The notes below the pieces were generated by a model. The model saw only the letters and a list, made by a program, of their open reading frames with translations, did no database searches and had not been told where the DNA came from. Below are positions 6,263 through 14,742 of a stretch of DNA of 41,962 nucleotides, piece after piece (position 1 is the first letter of the stretch; each line of letters begins with the position of its first letter). The DNA is taken from the NCBI GenBank assembly GCA_016293805.1, contig JAEDDI010000014.1:1-41962 (forward strand), given 5' to 3'. Origin of the DNA: Bacillota bacterium (lineage in GTDB: Bacteria > Bacillota > Clostridia > Peptostreptococcales > Anaerovoracaceae). The translations under genes and the position numbers were made by a program.

Positions 6263-7414
6263 CTACTTCTTAAGGTTTAATGAACCTGCAATAACCATCT
6301 TCATAACTTCTGATGTACCTTCGTAGATCTCAGTAATCTTAGCATCTCTAAGGTTTCTTTCTACTGCATATTCTCTGCAGTAACCGTATCCGCCCATAAG
6401 CTGTACAGCTTCTCTGCAGACATAGTTTGCAACGTCTGAAGCAAATAACTTAGCCATAGCTGCAGGAGCAGTATAGTTTTCGTGATTATCCTTTGCAACA
6501 GCTGCTCTCCATGTAAGAAGTCTTGCAGCATCAATCTTAGTCTGCATATCAGCAATCTTGAACTGAGTAGTCTGGAATGCTGCGATCGGTCTTCCAAACT
6601 GCTTTCTGTCCTTAACGTATTCGATAGCCTGATCTAATGCTCCCTGAGCAAGACCAACTGACTGTGCAGCGATACCGATACGTCCACCGTCAAGAGCCTT
6701 CATAGCGATCTTGAATCCCTGACCTACCTTACCAAGTAAGTTAGCGTTAGGAACTCTAACGTTTTCATAAGTAACTTCGCAGTTCTGAGCTGCTCTGATA
6801 CCCATTCTCTTGATGTTCTGGCTGATTGTAACGCCTTCGCTCTTAAGATCAACGATAAGCGCAACCATACCCTTAGTTCCAAGATTTCTATCTGTCATTG
6901 CGATAAGAACGCAGTAGTCAGCGAATGCTGAGTTTGTTGTGAATACCTTACCACCGTTAACTACCCATTCATCTGTTGCTTCATCATAAACTGCCTGAGT
7001 CTGTACTCCAGCTGCATCTGAACCTGCACCTGGCTCAGTAAGACCATAGCAGCCTGTAGCTGAACCGTCTACTAACGGTCTTAAGAACTTCTGCTTCTGT
7101 TCTTCAGTACCGAAAGCATCGATAGCTCCACAGCAAAGTGAAGTGTGAACTGAAATTGTAATACCAGTTGAACCGTCAACCTTTGACATTTCTTCCATTG
7201 CTAAAGTGTAGCTGAGATAATCTCCACCAACTCCGCCGTATTCCTTGCTGTAAGGGATACCCATGATACCATACTTATGCATCTTAGCAAGAAGTTCCAT
7301 ATCATATACTTCAGTTTCGTCCATGTCTTCTGCAAGCGGCTTTACTTCGTTTTCTGCGAATCTGCGGTACATTTCCTGCTGAAGCTGATGTGTCTTTGAT
7401 AATTTAAAATCCAT
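6263..7414 (-). CDS. acyl-CoA dehydrogenase (butyryl-CoA dehydrogenase / acryloyl-CoA reductase type)
   Basis: FAD-dependent short-chain acyl-CoA dehydrogenase, 383 aa, the usual family length. Landmarks are the flavin-binding stretch GCYGLTEPGAGSDA near residue 125, the substrate-side KMGIRAAQNCE region, the DRKQFGRPIAAFQ helix, and the C-terminal AVQLMGGYGYCREY and KITEIYEGTSEV. The Glu of YEGTSE is the usual catalytic base. First gene of an operon with etfB and etfA, behind a strong promoter and a GGAGGAG site. In vivo it probably runs in the enoyl-CoA reducing direction. Nearby ammonia-lyases would supply crotonyl-CoA (lysine route) or acryloyl-CoA (beta-alanine route), so it could be Bcd or an acryloyl-CoA reductase; sequence alone does not decide. 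Confidence 0.93.
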   Translation of the reverse strand: MDFKLSKTHQLQQEMYRRFAENEVKPLAEDMDETEVYDMELLAKMHKYGIMGIPYSKEYGGVGGDYLSYTLAMEEMSKVDGSTGITISVHTSLCCGAIDAFGTEEQKQKFLRPLVDGSATGCYGLTEPGAGSDAAGVQTQAVYDEATDEWVVNGGKVFTTNSAFADYCVLIAMTDRNLGTKGMVALIVDLKSEGVTISQNIKRMGIRAAQNCEVTYENVRVPNANLLGKVGQGFKIAMKALDGGRIGIAAQSVGLAQGALDQAIEYVKDRKQFGRPIAAFQTTQFKIADMQTKIDAARLLTWRAAVAKDNHENYTAPAAMAKLFASDVANYVCREAVQLMGGYGYCREYAVERNLRDAKITEIYEGTSEVMKMVIAGSLNLKK

Positions 7415-7456
7415 CTTCTCCTCCTATAGTTAAATTGTTTACTAATTTACCCCATA

Positions 7457-7485
7457 ATTATATTCTAAGGGTAGATATACTTCAA
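7457..7485 (-). promoter_or_regulatory. sigma-A promoter of the acyl-CoA dehydrogenase-etfBA operon
   Basis: TTGAAG (7480-7485), exactly 17 bases, then a perfect TATAAT (7457-7462) on the minus strand, about 40 bases ahead of the start codon. The rest of the 7415-7564 gap is AT-rich and holds no gene that I can see. Confidence 0.85.
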
Positions 7486-7564
7486 CACTTTTATAAAGAT
7501 TTAAACAATATTTGATGATTATTTTCATATATCTTTAGAATATTATCAAGTTTTCTGAAAATAT

Positions 7565-8161
7565 TCATTTTTCAATTATTGTGCCGTTTTCTATATTAGG
7601 CATAATGAATCTGGAAAGGGCGTACTTCCACAGTTTCTCTGATCCTTCACATGTATATGACTGCCTCTTCATGAGCCCTGAAACAGTAACTTTATGTTCC
7701 TTCCACGAGCGTCCTTCTGATGCGTTGTTAAGCATGGACGGCTGCACATTGTCGAGAGTGTTTGCAAACTTTGATTCAGGTGTTTTTCTCTCTTCAAATT
7801 CATTCCACAGCTGTCTGAATTTTACGCCCTGGTCTTCCGGGAGAAGAGAAAACAGTCTGTCTGCCGCATTTGTCTCCCTTTCCTTCTGATCCTTCTTCCC
7901 CTCTTCATCATAAGCATATGTGTCACCGGCATATATTTCCACCACATCATGTATGAGAATCATGGATACTGTTCTCAGAATGTCGATATTCTCATTTGAG
8001 TATTCGCTGAGAACAAGGGCCATTACTGCCATATGCCATGCATGCTCAGCATCGTTTTCCTTTCTCTTTCCGTCTGCAAGATATGTCTGCCTGTCAATGT
8101 TCTTTTCTTTGTCCAGTTCAAGCAGAAACTCAAACTGTCTTTCAAGCCTTTCATCATCCAT
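7565..8161 (-). CDS. HD-domain phosphohydrolase (YfbR/HDDC2-like nucleotidase family)
   Basis: Metal-dependent phosphohydrolase of 198 aa. The HD signature is complete: H40 (NDAEHAWHMA), H71-D72 (LIHDVVEIYAGD) and D137 (KFANTLDNVQP). The arrangement, with the following GDT and the RQLWNEFEERKTPESKF helix, resembles YfbR/HDDC2-type 5'-deoxynucleotidases, so a nucleoside monophosphate is the likeliest substrate. That is inference from family. Its ATG lies inside the end of the upstream aldolase gene (8-base overlap), implying translational coupling and one transcript. No clear terminator follows the stop; only weak AT-rich inverted repeats are present. Confidence 0.85.
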   Translation of the reverse strand: MDDERLERQFEFLLELDKEKNIDRQTYLADGKRKENDAEHAWHMAVMALVLSEYSNENIDILRTVSMILIHDVVEIYAGDTYAYDEEGKKDQKERETNAADRLFSLLPEDQGVKFRQLWNEFEERKTPESKFANTLDNVQPSMLNNASEGRSWKEHKVTVSGLMKRQSYTCEGSEKLWKYALSRFIMPNIENGTIIEK

Positions 8162-9188
8162 TTATCATAATCCTTTCAAGTTCATCAAGATCATCATCGG
8201 TTGTGGCCCAGCTTGTGGCAAATCTTACAACTGAATGATTATCATCAAGCTTTTCCCAGAAACTGAACACTGCCCTTTTGCCGAGCTTTTCCATCTCTTC
8301 GTTTGAGAGCACGATAAACTGCTGGTTAGTATCTGTCCTTATATAGTATTCACAGCCTGCCTCATCAAATATCTTCTTCATTCTCTCTGCCTTGTCTATC
8401 GCATTTTTGCCAAGCCTGAAATACAGGTCGTCTGTGAAGAGTGTATCAAACTGTACTCCAAGCAGTCTGCCTTTTGCAGCAAGTGCACCTCTCTGCTTGA
8501 CAAGTGTAAGAAATCTTTCAGGCATGTTATTCTTTGTAAATACTGCAGCCTCACCGCACAGTGCTCCGCACTTTGTTCCTCCGATATAGAAAACATCACA
8601 GAGTGCTGCTATATCCCTGAGAGTAACATCTGTACTTTTGCTCATCAGCGCAGAAGACAGCCTTGCCCCGTCAAGATAAAGAGGCATACTGTATTCTCTG
8701 CATATTTCCGATAATTCTTTAAGTTCACTCAGGGTGTACAAAGTTCCGTACTCTGTCGGGTGTGATATATACACCATCCCGGGAATGCTCATATGCTCAA
8801 AGTTCGAATCGCTGAAAAAATCCCCAAGATACTGTCGGAGTGCCCCGATATCTATTTTCCCCGCATGCTGTGATACAGTTATCACCTTGTGTCCTGAATA
8901 TTCAATCGCGCCTGCCTCGTGAAGCGAAACATGTCCTGTATCGGCAGCAATGACACCTTCATATGACTTAAGCATTGTGTCTATGACAATCATGTTTGTC
9001 TGTGTCCCTCCCATAAGGAAGTACACCTCTGCAGCTTCACAGCCGCATGCCTTCTTTATCTTCTCTTTGGCACTTATGCTGAATCTGTCATAACCGTAGC
9101 CGGTCTGAGTCTCCATATTCGTTTCTGACAGTTTTTTCAGTATTTCAGGGTGTGCACCCTGTATATAATCACTTTCAAATGAAACCAT
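8154..9188 (-). CDS. low-specificity threonine aldolase-like PLP enzyme
   Basis: Fold-type I PLP enzyme of 344 aa in the threonine aldolase/beta-eliminating lyase family, which cleaves L-threonine or L-allo-threonine to glycine and acetaldehyde. Seen are FLMGGTQTN near residue 57, HVSLHEAGA at 86-94, the D173 of YLDGARLSSAL that contacts the PLP ring nitrogen, and K206 in IGGTKCG as the Schiff-base lysine. The start at 9188 follows GGGAGG at about 6 bases; an upstream start at 9266 would cross the promoter and the previous terminator. It has its own promoter and overlaps the HD phosphohydrolase. Other family members act on phenylserine or alanine, so exact specificity is open. Confidence 0.87.
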   Translation of the reverse strand: MVSFESDYIQGAHPEILKKLSETNMETQTGYGYDRFSISAKEKIKKACGCEAAEVYFLMGGTQTNMIVIDTMLKSYEGVIAADTGHVSLHEAGAIEYSGHKVITVSQHAGKIDIGALRQYLGDFFSDSNFEHMSIPGMVYISHPTEYGTLYTLSELKELSEICREYSMPLYLDGARLSSALMSKSTDVTLRDIAALCDVFYIGGTKCGALCGEAAVFTKNNMPERFLTLVKQRGALAAKGRLLGVQFDTLFTDDLYFRLGKNAIDKAERMKKIFDEAGCEYYIRTDTNQQFIVLSNEEMEKLGKRAVFSFWEKLDDNHSVVRFATSWATTDDDLDELERIMING

Positions 9189-9219
9189 CTTCATCCTCCC
9201 TGTAAATGTATTCCAGCAT

Positions 9220-9248
9220 ATTATATTATCACAAAGTACCTTTTTCAA
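9220..9248 (-). promoter_or_regulatory. sigma-A promoter of the aldolase-HD operon
   Basis: TTGAAA (9243-9248), 17-base spacer and perfect TATAAT (9220-9225) on the minus strand. It starts only 4 bases after the phoR terminator. Confidence 0.85.
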
Positions 9249-9252
9249 CATG

Positions 9253-9274
9253 AAAAAGACCCGCATCGCGGGTC
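9253..9274 (-). terminator. terminator of the pst-pho operon
   Basis: GACCCGC / GCGGGTC 7-bp stem with a 3-base loop, followed by TTTTT on the minus strand, 8 bases after the phoR stop. Confidence 0.9.
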
Positions 9275-9282
9275 AGATAGAA

Positions 9283-10938
9283 CTATTTTACAGGAAGAAC
9301 TACTGTAAATTCAGTTCCTTTTCCTTCTTCACTTTTAACCGATACACTTCCGTGATGGTAAGATACCGCATGTTTTACAATAGACAGTCCGAGTCCGGTT
9401 CCTCCTGTTTCTTTCGAGTGGCTCTTGTCAACTCTGTAGAATCTTTCAAACACTCTTTCAAGATGTTCCCTGGAGATACCTATTCCTGTATCGGTTACCT
9501 TAAGCTGTACGCTTTTTCCACTGTCTTTAATATCAATTGCTACGCTTCCGCCGTCCACGTTGTACTTAACAGCATTTTCACACAGATTATATACAACTTC
9601 GTATATCAGTTTCGGAACACATGTTATTCTTGCTTCATCTCCGGTTACAGTTATCGAAATATTCCTTCTTTCTGCAATATTCAGAAGCGATTCCGACACC
9701 TCATCGGCAATTGTTCTTAAGCTTACAGTCTCCTCAGGCATTGCGCCTTTTTCGTCAAGCTGCGAAAGCCTTATTATATCATCCACCAGAGTAACAAGCC
9801 TGGAAGCCTCTTTATGAATCATGCCTATAAATTTCGGCATATCATTATGTTTAACCATGCCGTTTTCTATGAGTTCTGCACTTCCTATTATTCCCTGAAG
9901 AGGCGTCTTAAGCTCGTGCGAAACATTGGCTGTAAACTCTCTTCTGACTTTTTCAGCATGTGTTTTTTCTGTAACATCGAAAATAAGAATTACTGCCCCT
10001 ATAATCTTGCCGCCCGAATCAATTCTGCTTATATCGAACTGATACTCGTGTCCGTTCATTCCTCTGCTGATTTCACTGTGACCTTCTTCAAAAGCGTTCT
10101 TTAATGCCAGATTCATCTCGTGGTCACGATATATTGTAAGAAAATCGTTTCCTGTACAGTCTTCTTCAACATCAAACAGTTTCATTGCTGAAGGATTTAT
10201 ACTGACTACCTCAATCTGCTCATTGACAAGAATAAGACCTTCTTTCATACATGATGTTATCTTGTTAAACTCATCCTTTTTCTGCTGGAGTTCATCCACC
10301 TGAATGTCAATAAGAATTTTCTGTCTGTTGATTCTGTTAAGAAGCGGTGATATCTCCTCGTATGTATCATTATCCAGAGGATTCTCCAGATCTATGCTGT
10401 TTATCGGTTTTACTATTCTCTTTGAAAGTCTTGATGCAAGTATTCCCGAAAGAACAAGTGCAATAATAAGTATGAAAAGAACCGGCGGAATCATACCTAT
10501 AGCTAAAAGACCTGCAGTTGCGGCGCTTACTGAAATACGCAGAACTGTTCCGTCATCCATCTTCTTTGCGTAGTATATAGTCTTTTCAAGAAGCGTGTCG
10601 GAGAATCTTCTGCTCTCACCAGTGCCTGTATTCAGTGCTTCCTGAACTTCCTCTCTCTGAAGATGATTCTCCTTAATCTGATTATCCCTTACAGTATCGT
10701 ATATTACACTGCCGTCCTTATCAATCCATGTCAGTCTGTAACCATCCGCCTTGACATTTTCCAGGTAGTTTGTTCCTTCCGTCTGAACGCCTCTGATTGC
10801 CAGTTTCATCTCATCACGGAGTGCATCCTCTCTTATACTGCCAAAATACTCATAAAGGCATGCCATAAGCACGCAGCTGCTTATCAGCAGAACAGCTGCA
10901 GCAACCAGTGTGATGGAATTGAATATTTTTCTTGTCAT
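9283..10938 (-). CDS. phoR: phosphate-responsive sensor histidine kinase (PhoR-like)
   Basis: Membrane sensor kinase, 551 aa. A membrane helix at about 9-29, an extracytoplasmic region of about 115 residues and a second helix at about 147-168 are followed by a short linker. A PAS domain spans about 225-325. The HisKA domain carries H341 in FTANVSHELKTPL. The ATPase domain has an N-box NLCENAVKYN (451-460), DTGIGI (483-488) and GGTGLGL (512-518). It is the last gene of the pst-pho operon, overlaps the response regulator by 4 bases and is followed by a strong terminator. It presumably phosphorylates the adjacent regulator when phosphate is scarce, with PhoU and PstSCAB conveying status. The PhoR name rests on context plus domain order. 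Confidence 0.92.
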   Translation of the reverse strand: MTRKIFNSITLVAAAVLLISSCVLMACLYEYFGSIREDALRDEMKLAIRGVQTEGTNYLENVKADGYRLTWIDKDGSVIYDTVRDNQIKENHLQREEVQEALNTGTGESRRFSDTLLEKTIYYAKKMDDGTVLRISVSAATAGLLAIGMIPPVLFILIIALVLSGILASRLSKRIVKPINSIDLENPLDNDTYEEISPLLNRINRQKILIDIQVDELQQKKDEFNKITSCMKEGLILVNEQIEVVSINPSAMKLFDVEEDCTGNDFLTIYRDHEMNLALKNAFEEGHSEISRGMNGHEYQFDISRIDSGGKIIGAVILIFDVTEKTHAEKVRREFTANVSHELKTPLQGIIGSAELIENGMVKHNDMPKFIGMIHKEASRLVTLVDDIIRLSQLDEKGAMPEETVSLRTIADEVSESLLNIAERRNISITVTGDEARITCVPKLIYEVVYNLCENAVKYNVDGGSVAIDIKDSGKSVQLKVTDTGIGISREHLERVFERFYRVDKSHSKETGGTGLGLSIVKHAVSYHHGSVSVKSEEGKGTEFTVVLPVK

Positions 10939-11609
10939 CCTCTGGCCTCCAAACGATATCCGACACCTCTGACGGTCTCTATCAGTGAGCCGTAATCACC
11001 CAGTTTCTGACGAAGCGTCCTTATATGCATATCGACTGTTCTGGTTTCTCCGCTGTAATCTGTTCCCCATACGTCGCTCATAAGCTGATCCCTTGTATAT
11101 ACCATTCCCGGATGTGAAAGGAAAAGTCTCAGAAGTTCAAATTCCTTCAGGGTAAGCATTATTCTCTCGTCATCGATGCTGACAGTATGCTCGTCAAGAT
11201 TCACTGCAAGACCTCCGCTTCTGAGAATTCGCTCGTTTCTTTTCGGCTGACATCTTCTGAGAACAGCCTTGACACATGATGTAAGCTCCATCACGCCGAA
11301 AGGTTTGGCAAGATAATAGTCAGCACCAAGATCAAGCCCGGTAATCTTGTCGTATTCTTCACCTTTTGCTGTTGCCATAACAACAGGAATATCAGCATAT
11401 GAAGGGTTTTCCTTCATTCTGCGGAGAAGTTCCAATCCGTTGATACCTGGCAGCATAATGTCAAGCACAACAAGATCAGGGATTTCTTCCGCAAGAGCAT
11501 TCCAGAAACTTGTTCCGTCTTCAAATCCTCTCGCTTCAAAACCTGTTGAAGTGAGTGCATATACTTCAATATCCCTTATACTAGCATCATCTTCCACACA
11601 CCAGATCAT
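10935..11609 (-). CDS. phoB: OmpR-family response regulator of phosphate starvation (PhoB/PhoP-like)
   Basis: DNA-binding response regulator, 224 aa. The receiver domain has the acidic pair at ED (6-8), phospho-acceptor D50 in LVVLDIMLPG and the conserved lysine in YYLAKPFG. The C-terminal winged helix (about 125-222) shows LTLKEFELLRLFLSHPG, DQLMSDVWG and VDMHIRTLRQKLG. It lies between phoU and phoR with 4-base ATGA overlaps on both sides, so the three are coupled. The likely target is the repeat array upstream of pstS (15621-15660), giving autoregulation of the whole operon. PhoB versus PhoP naming is a matter of convention in Gram-positives. Confidence 0.92.
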   Translation of the reverse strand: MIWCVEDDASIRDIEVYALTSTGFEARGFEDGTSFWNALAEEIPDLVVLDIMLPGINGLELLRRMKENPSYADIPVVMATAKGEEYDKITGLDLGADYYLAKPFGVMELTSCVKAVLRRCQPKRNERILRSGGLAVNLDEHTVSIDDERIMLTLKEFELLRLFLSHPGMVYTRDQLMSDVWGTDYSGETRTVDMHIRTLRQKLGDYGSLIETVRGVGYRLEARG

Positions 11610-12256
11610 AAATCTTCCTCCTTATGAACTCCTGTCACCGAAAAGATCACCCATTCGGCAATATTGGTAGCATGGTCACCTATTCTCTCAAAATACTTTG
11701 CAATCATGATAAGATCAATGAAGCTTTCACCGTCTTCTCTGTCTTCTCTGAGTTCAGTAACAAGTGCCAGTTTCATTTCGTCAAAGCACTCGTCAACTGT
11801 ATCATCATCGGAAAGTACTTTCTTTGCAAGATCAATATCCTGCGCCACAAAAGCGTCGATACTTTCTTTAACCATCGTAATACTGGCCTGAGCCATTTTA
11901 TTGAGAATAGTGTTAACACTGTCAGATCTCTCATCGATAAATGGAATTATCTCTGCAATATCCTCTACCTGGTCGCCTATTCTCTCCATATCTGTTATCA
12001 TTTTTAGTGCTGCTGAAATCTGTCTTAAATCTCTGGCTACCGGCTGCTGCTGAAGGAGAAGCTTTAGGCAGAGAGTCTCAATACTTCTCTCTTTTCTGTC
12101 TATTTCAGAACCAAGCGACACAATCTCTTCGTAAACTTCCTTGTTTCTTTCATTAAGAGCAATCAGCACTTTGCTGAAAATATCTTCACACAAAGCACCC
12201 ATTTCAATCATCTCTCTGTTTAAAACAGAAAGCTGTCTGTCAAATCTGTTTCTCAT
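11606..12256 (-). CDS. phoU: phosphate-specific transport accessory protein PhoU
   Basis: Cytoplasmic all-helical regulator of 216 aa made of two similar three-helix repeats. The two repeat signatures are visible: the first around residues 75-95 (RQISAALKMITDMERIGDQ) and the second around 185-205 (MIAKYFERIGDHATNIAEW). These E/D-rich clusters bind metals in PhoU structures. It damps the kinase when phosphate is plentiful and links PstSCAB to PhoR. It starts 1 base after the pstB stop and overlaps phoB by 4 bases, so expression is tightly coupled to both transporter and two-component system. Confidence 0.95.
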   Translation of the reverse strand: MRNRFDRQLSVLNREMIEMGALCEDIFSKVLIALNERNKEVYEEIVSLGSEIDRKERSIETLCLKLLLQQQPVARDLRQISAALKMITDMERIGDQVEDIAEIIPFIDERSDSVNTILNKMAQASITMVKESIDAFVAQDIDLAKKVLSDDDTVDECFDEMKLALVTELREDREDGESFIDLIMIAKYFERIGDHATNIAEWVIFSVTGVHKEEDL

Positions 12257-12257
12257 A

Positions 12258-13013
12258 TCAACCGAACCTTCCTGTTATGTAATCCTCTGTTCTGCTGTCC
12301 TCAGGCGATGAGAACACCTTCTCCGTATTGCCGTATTCTATCAGCTCTCCAAGAAGAAAGAATGCGGTATTATCAGATATTCTTACAGCCTGCTGCATAT
12401 TGTGAGTTACGATAACTATTGTGTAGTCTTCTTTCAGTTTAATAACCAGGTCTTCAATCTTTGAAGTGGAAATCGGGTCAAGTGCAGATGTCGGTTCGTC
12501 CATCAGAAGAATTTCCGGTTTGACTGCAAGCGCTCTTGCTATGCACAGTCTCTGCTGCTGTCCTCCCGAAAGACCGAGGGCATTCTTTTTGAGTCTGTCC
12601 TTGACTTCATCCCATATTGCCGCATCGCGAAGCGCCTTCTCAACGATATCATCAAGCAGCGCCCTGCTTCTGATTCCGTGAGTACGCGGTCCGTATGCTA
12701 TATTATCATATATGCTCATTGGAAACGGATTGGGCTTCTGAAATACCATGCCGATTTCCTTGCGAAGCATATTTACATCGACTGAACTGTCAAATATGTC
12801 AGTTCCATTATAGCATATATCCCCTGTAATTTTAACGTCAGGTATAAGATCATTCATTCTGTTCAGTGTCTTGAGAAATGTGGATTTACCGCAGCCTGAC
12901 GGTCCGATCAGAGCTGTAATGCTCTTCTCCGGAATGTCGATGCAGACATCTGTAAGAGCCTGATGGTTTCCATACCACAGACACATATCCCTGACTGTAA
13001 TGATATTACTCAT
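12258..13013 (-). CDS. pstB: phosphate ABC transporter ATP-binding protein
   Basis: ATPase of the high-affinity phosphate importer, 251 aa, the usual length. Walker A is GPSGCGKST at residues 37-45. The Q-loop lies in MVFQKPNPFPMSIYDNIAYG, which is characteristic of PstB. The ABC signature is LSGGQQQR, followed by Walker B LLMDEPTSALDP and the H-loop in IVIVTHNMQQA. It overlaps pstA by 4 bases and is followed after 1 base by phoU. It works as a dimer on the cytoplasmic face of PstA-PstC. Confidence 0.97.
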   Translation of the reverse strand: MSNIITVRDMCLWYGNHQALTDVCIDIPEKSITALIGPSGCGKSTFLKTLNRMNDLIPDVKITGDICYNGTDIFDSSVDVNMLRKEIGMVFQKPNPFPMSIYDNIAYGPRTHGIRSRALLDDIVEKALRDAAIWDEVKDRLKKNALGLSGGQQQRLCIARALAVKPEILLMDEPTSALDPISTSKIEDLVIKLKEDYTIVIVTHNMQQAVRISDNTAFFLLGELIEYGNTEKVFSSPEDSRTEDYITGRFG

Positions 13014-13849
13014 GCCGATCTCCTTTTCTTGTAGTATTTTTCAACAAATGATGCCAGAAGATTGATAATAAGGGTGAGAATCATCAGAATTGCAGCTATT
13101 GCAAATGCAACTTCGAATTCTCCCTGTTCCTTGGCATAAACATATAGTGCAACAGTAAGTGTTGCTCCAGAACTTGAAAGCCCCTCAATTACTCCGTTAA
13201 GAGTGTGGGCAAATCCCGCAGTGAAAAGAAGGGCTGCCGATTCACCCATTATTCTTCCGACTGAAAGGATACATCCTGTTATAATGCCGTCTACACATCC
13301 CGGAAGAACAACGGTGTGTACTACTCTCCATTTTCCTGCTCCAAGTCCGAAGGCACCCTCTCTGTAGCTCTGAGGGATTGTCTTAAGACTCTCCTGCGTT
13401 GTTCTCATCACTGTAGGAAGATTCATGACAGCAAGTGTCAGTGCGCCTGCCGCAAGTGATGTGCCGAAACTGAGAAACTGTACGAATATAAGCATTCCCA
13501 CAAGTCCGTATATTATAGAAGGAATACCTGAAAGTGTCTCAGCGGCATATTCTATTATTGCTACCAGTTTTTTATTCTTTGCATATTCAGTAAGATATAT
13601 GGCTGCACCTACTCCAAGAGGAAGAACTACCAGTATCGCAGCCAGCACAATATATAATGTGTTTAAGATGTCAGGCAGTATGCCGATTTTCTGACTCAGA
13701 TAGCTTGGTGAAGTTGTAAGGAGTTCCCATGACACATTTGGAATACCCTTTAAAAACACATACGCTATAATAAAGAGAACAAGTGCGCATGTGAGCGCTG
13801 TACAAAAAAACATCAGCGTCTTCATTACAATTCCATATGTTCTTCTCAT
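13010..13849 (-). CDS. pstA: phosphate ABC transporter permease PstA
   Basis: Membrane permease of 279 aa with about six helices; the first hydrophobic stretch begins near residue 10. The cytoplasmic EAA-type loop that contacts PstB is recognisable around TTQESLKTIPQSYREGAFGLG and the preceding LAVMNLPTVMR. The sequence AETLSGIPSIIYGLVGM near residue 105 is typical of Pst permeases and is shared in form with PstC. It starts 1 base after the pstC stop and overlaps pstB by 4 bases. PstA is distinguished from PstC by order and by its shorter length. Confidence 0.95.
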   Translation of the reverse strand: MRRTYGIVMKTLMFFCTALTCALVLFIIAYVFLKGIPNVSWELLTTSPSYLSQKIGILPDILNTLYIVLAAILVVLPLGVGAAIYLTEYAKNKKLVAIIEYAAETLSGIPSIIYGLVGMLIFVQFLSFGTSLAAGALTLAVMNLPTVMRTTQESLKTIPQSYREGAFGLGAGKWRVVHTVVLPGCVDGIITGCILSVGRIMGESAALLFTAGFAHTLNGVIEGLSSSGATLTVALYVYAKEQGEFEVAFAIAAILMILTLIINLLASFVEKYYKKRRSA

Positions 13850-13850
13850 A

Positions 13851-14717
13851 TCAGGCCTCCTTGCGTCCCTTTACAAAATAGTTCAGTACAGCATTTATAA
13901 GCATGATGAACAGAAACAGTACGAGTGCTATTGAAAACAGTGCCTGTCTCTGAAGCCCGTCTGCATAAGACATCTCGCTTGCAACTGCAGTTGTAAGGAA
14001 TCTTACACTCTCAAAGATAGAAGGCATATTAGGCACATTGCCTGATACCATCATTACAGCCATAGCCTCTCCGATAGCTCTTCCCACGCCCAGAACTACA
14101 GCTGTTGCAATTCCGCTCTTTGCTGCAGGTACCGAAACACGAAAGCATGTTTCTATCTTTGTTGCTCCAAGAGCAAGTGATGCATCTTCATATTCCTTAG
14201 GTACCGCATCAAGCGATGTTATCGATACTTTTATAATAGAGGGCAGAATCATTATTGCAAGTACAATAATTGCTGCAAACAGACTTGCACCGTCAGCAAG
14301 ATGAAAGATCTTTGCAACTCCGGGAACAAGCACCAGCATTCCAACAAGACCATATACAACAGAAGGAATACCAGCAAGAAGGCTTACAGCAGATTCTACC
14401 ACTGCCTTTACTTTCTTTCCGGCCAGTTTTGAAAGATATACCGATGTAAAAAATCCAACCGGTACCCCAATAATAATTGCGCCGGCTGTACCGTATATGC
14501 TAGTCAGTATGAATGGCAGTATTCCGTAAACCGGTTCTGCTCCTGTAGGATTCCACTTAGATCCTGAAAGAAACGGAACAAGTCCAATCTCCCTGATAGC
14601 AGGAACGCCTGCTATTACCAGGTAAACGGTAATTAGCAGTACGCATCCCACTGTAATCAGTCCTAGTATAAGGAATATGCCATGAATAGTTTTTTCTAAT
14701 AAAGCTTTACTCTTCAT
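13851..14717 (-). CDS. pstC: phosphate ABC transporter permease PstC
   Basis: Membrane permease of 288 aa pairing with PstA. The first helix begins near residue 10. The periplasmic-side segment FLSGSKWNPTGAEPVYGILPF (about 48-68) is the characteristic PstC motif, and VSLLAGIPSVVYGLVGM near residue 110 matches the paralogous region of PstA. The cytoplasmic coupling loop is around LDAVPKEYEDASLALGATK. It lies 25 bases after pstS and 1 base before pstA in the same operon. Confidence 0.96.
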   Translation of the reverse strand: MKSKALLEKTIHGIFLILGLITVGCVLLITVYLVIAGVPAIREIGLVPFLSGSKWNPTGAEPVYGILPFILTSIYGTAGAIIIGVPVGFFTSVYLSKLAGKKVKAVVESAVSLLAGIPSVVYGLVGMLVLVPGVAKIFHLADGASLFAAIIVLAIMILPSIIKVSITSLDAVPKEYEDASLALGATKIETCFRVSVPAAKSGIATAVVLGVGRAIGEAMAVMMVSGNVPNMPSIFESVRFLTTAVASEMSYADGLQRQALFSIALVLFLFIMLINAVLNYFVKGRKEA

Positions 14718-14742
14718 TGTACGATTCCTTTTTGTGTTTCAC

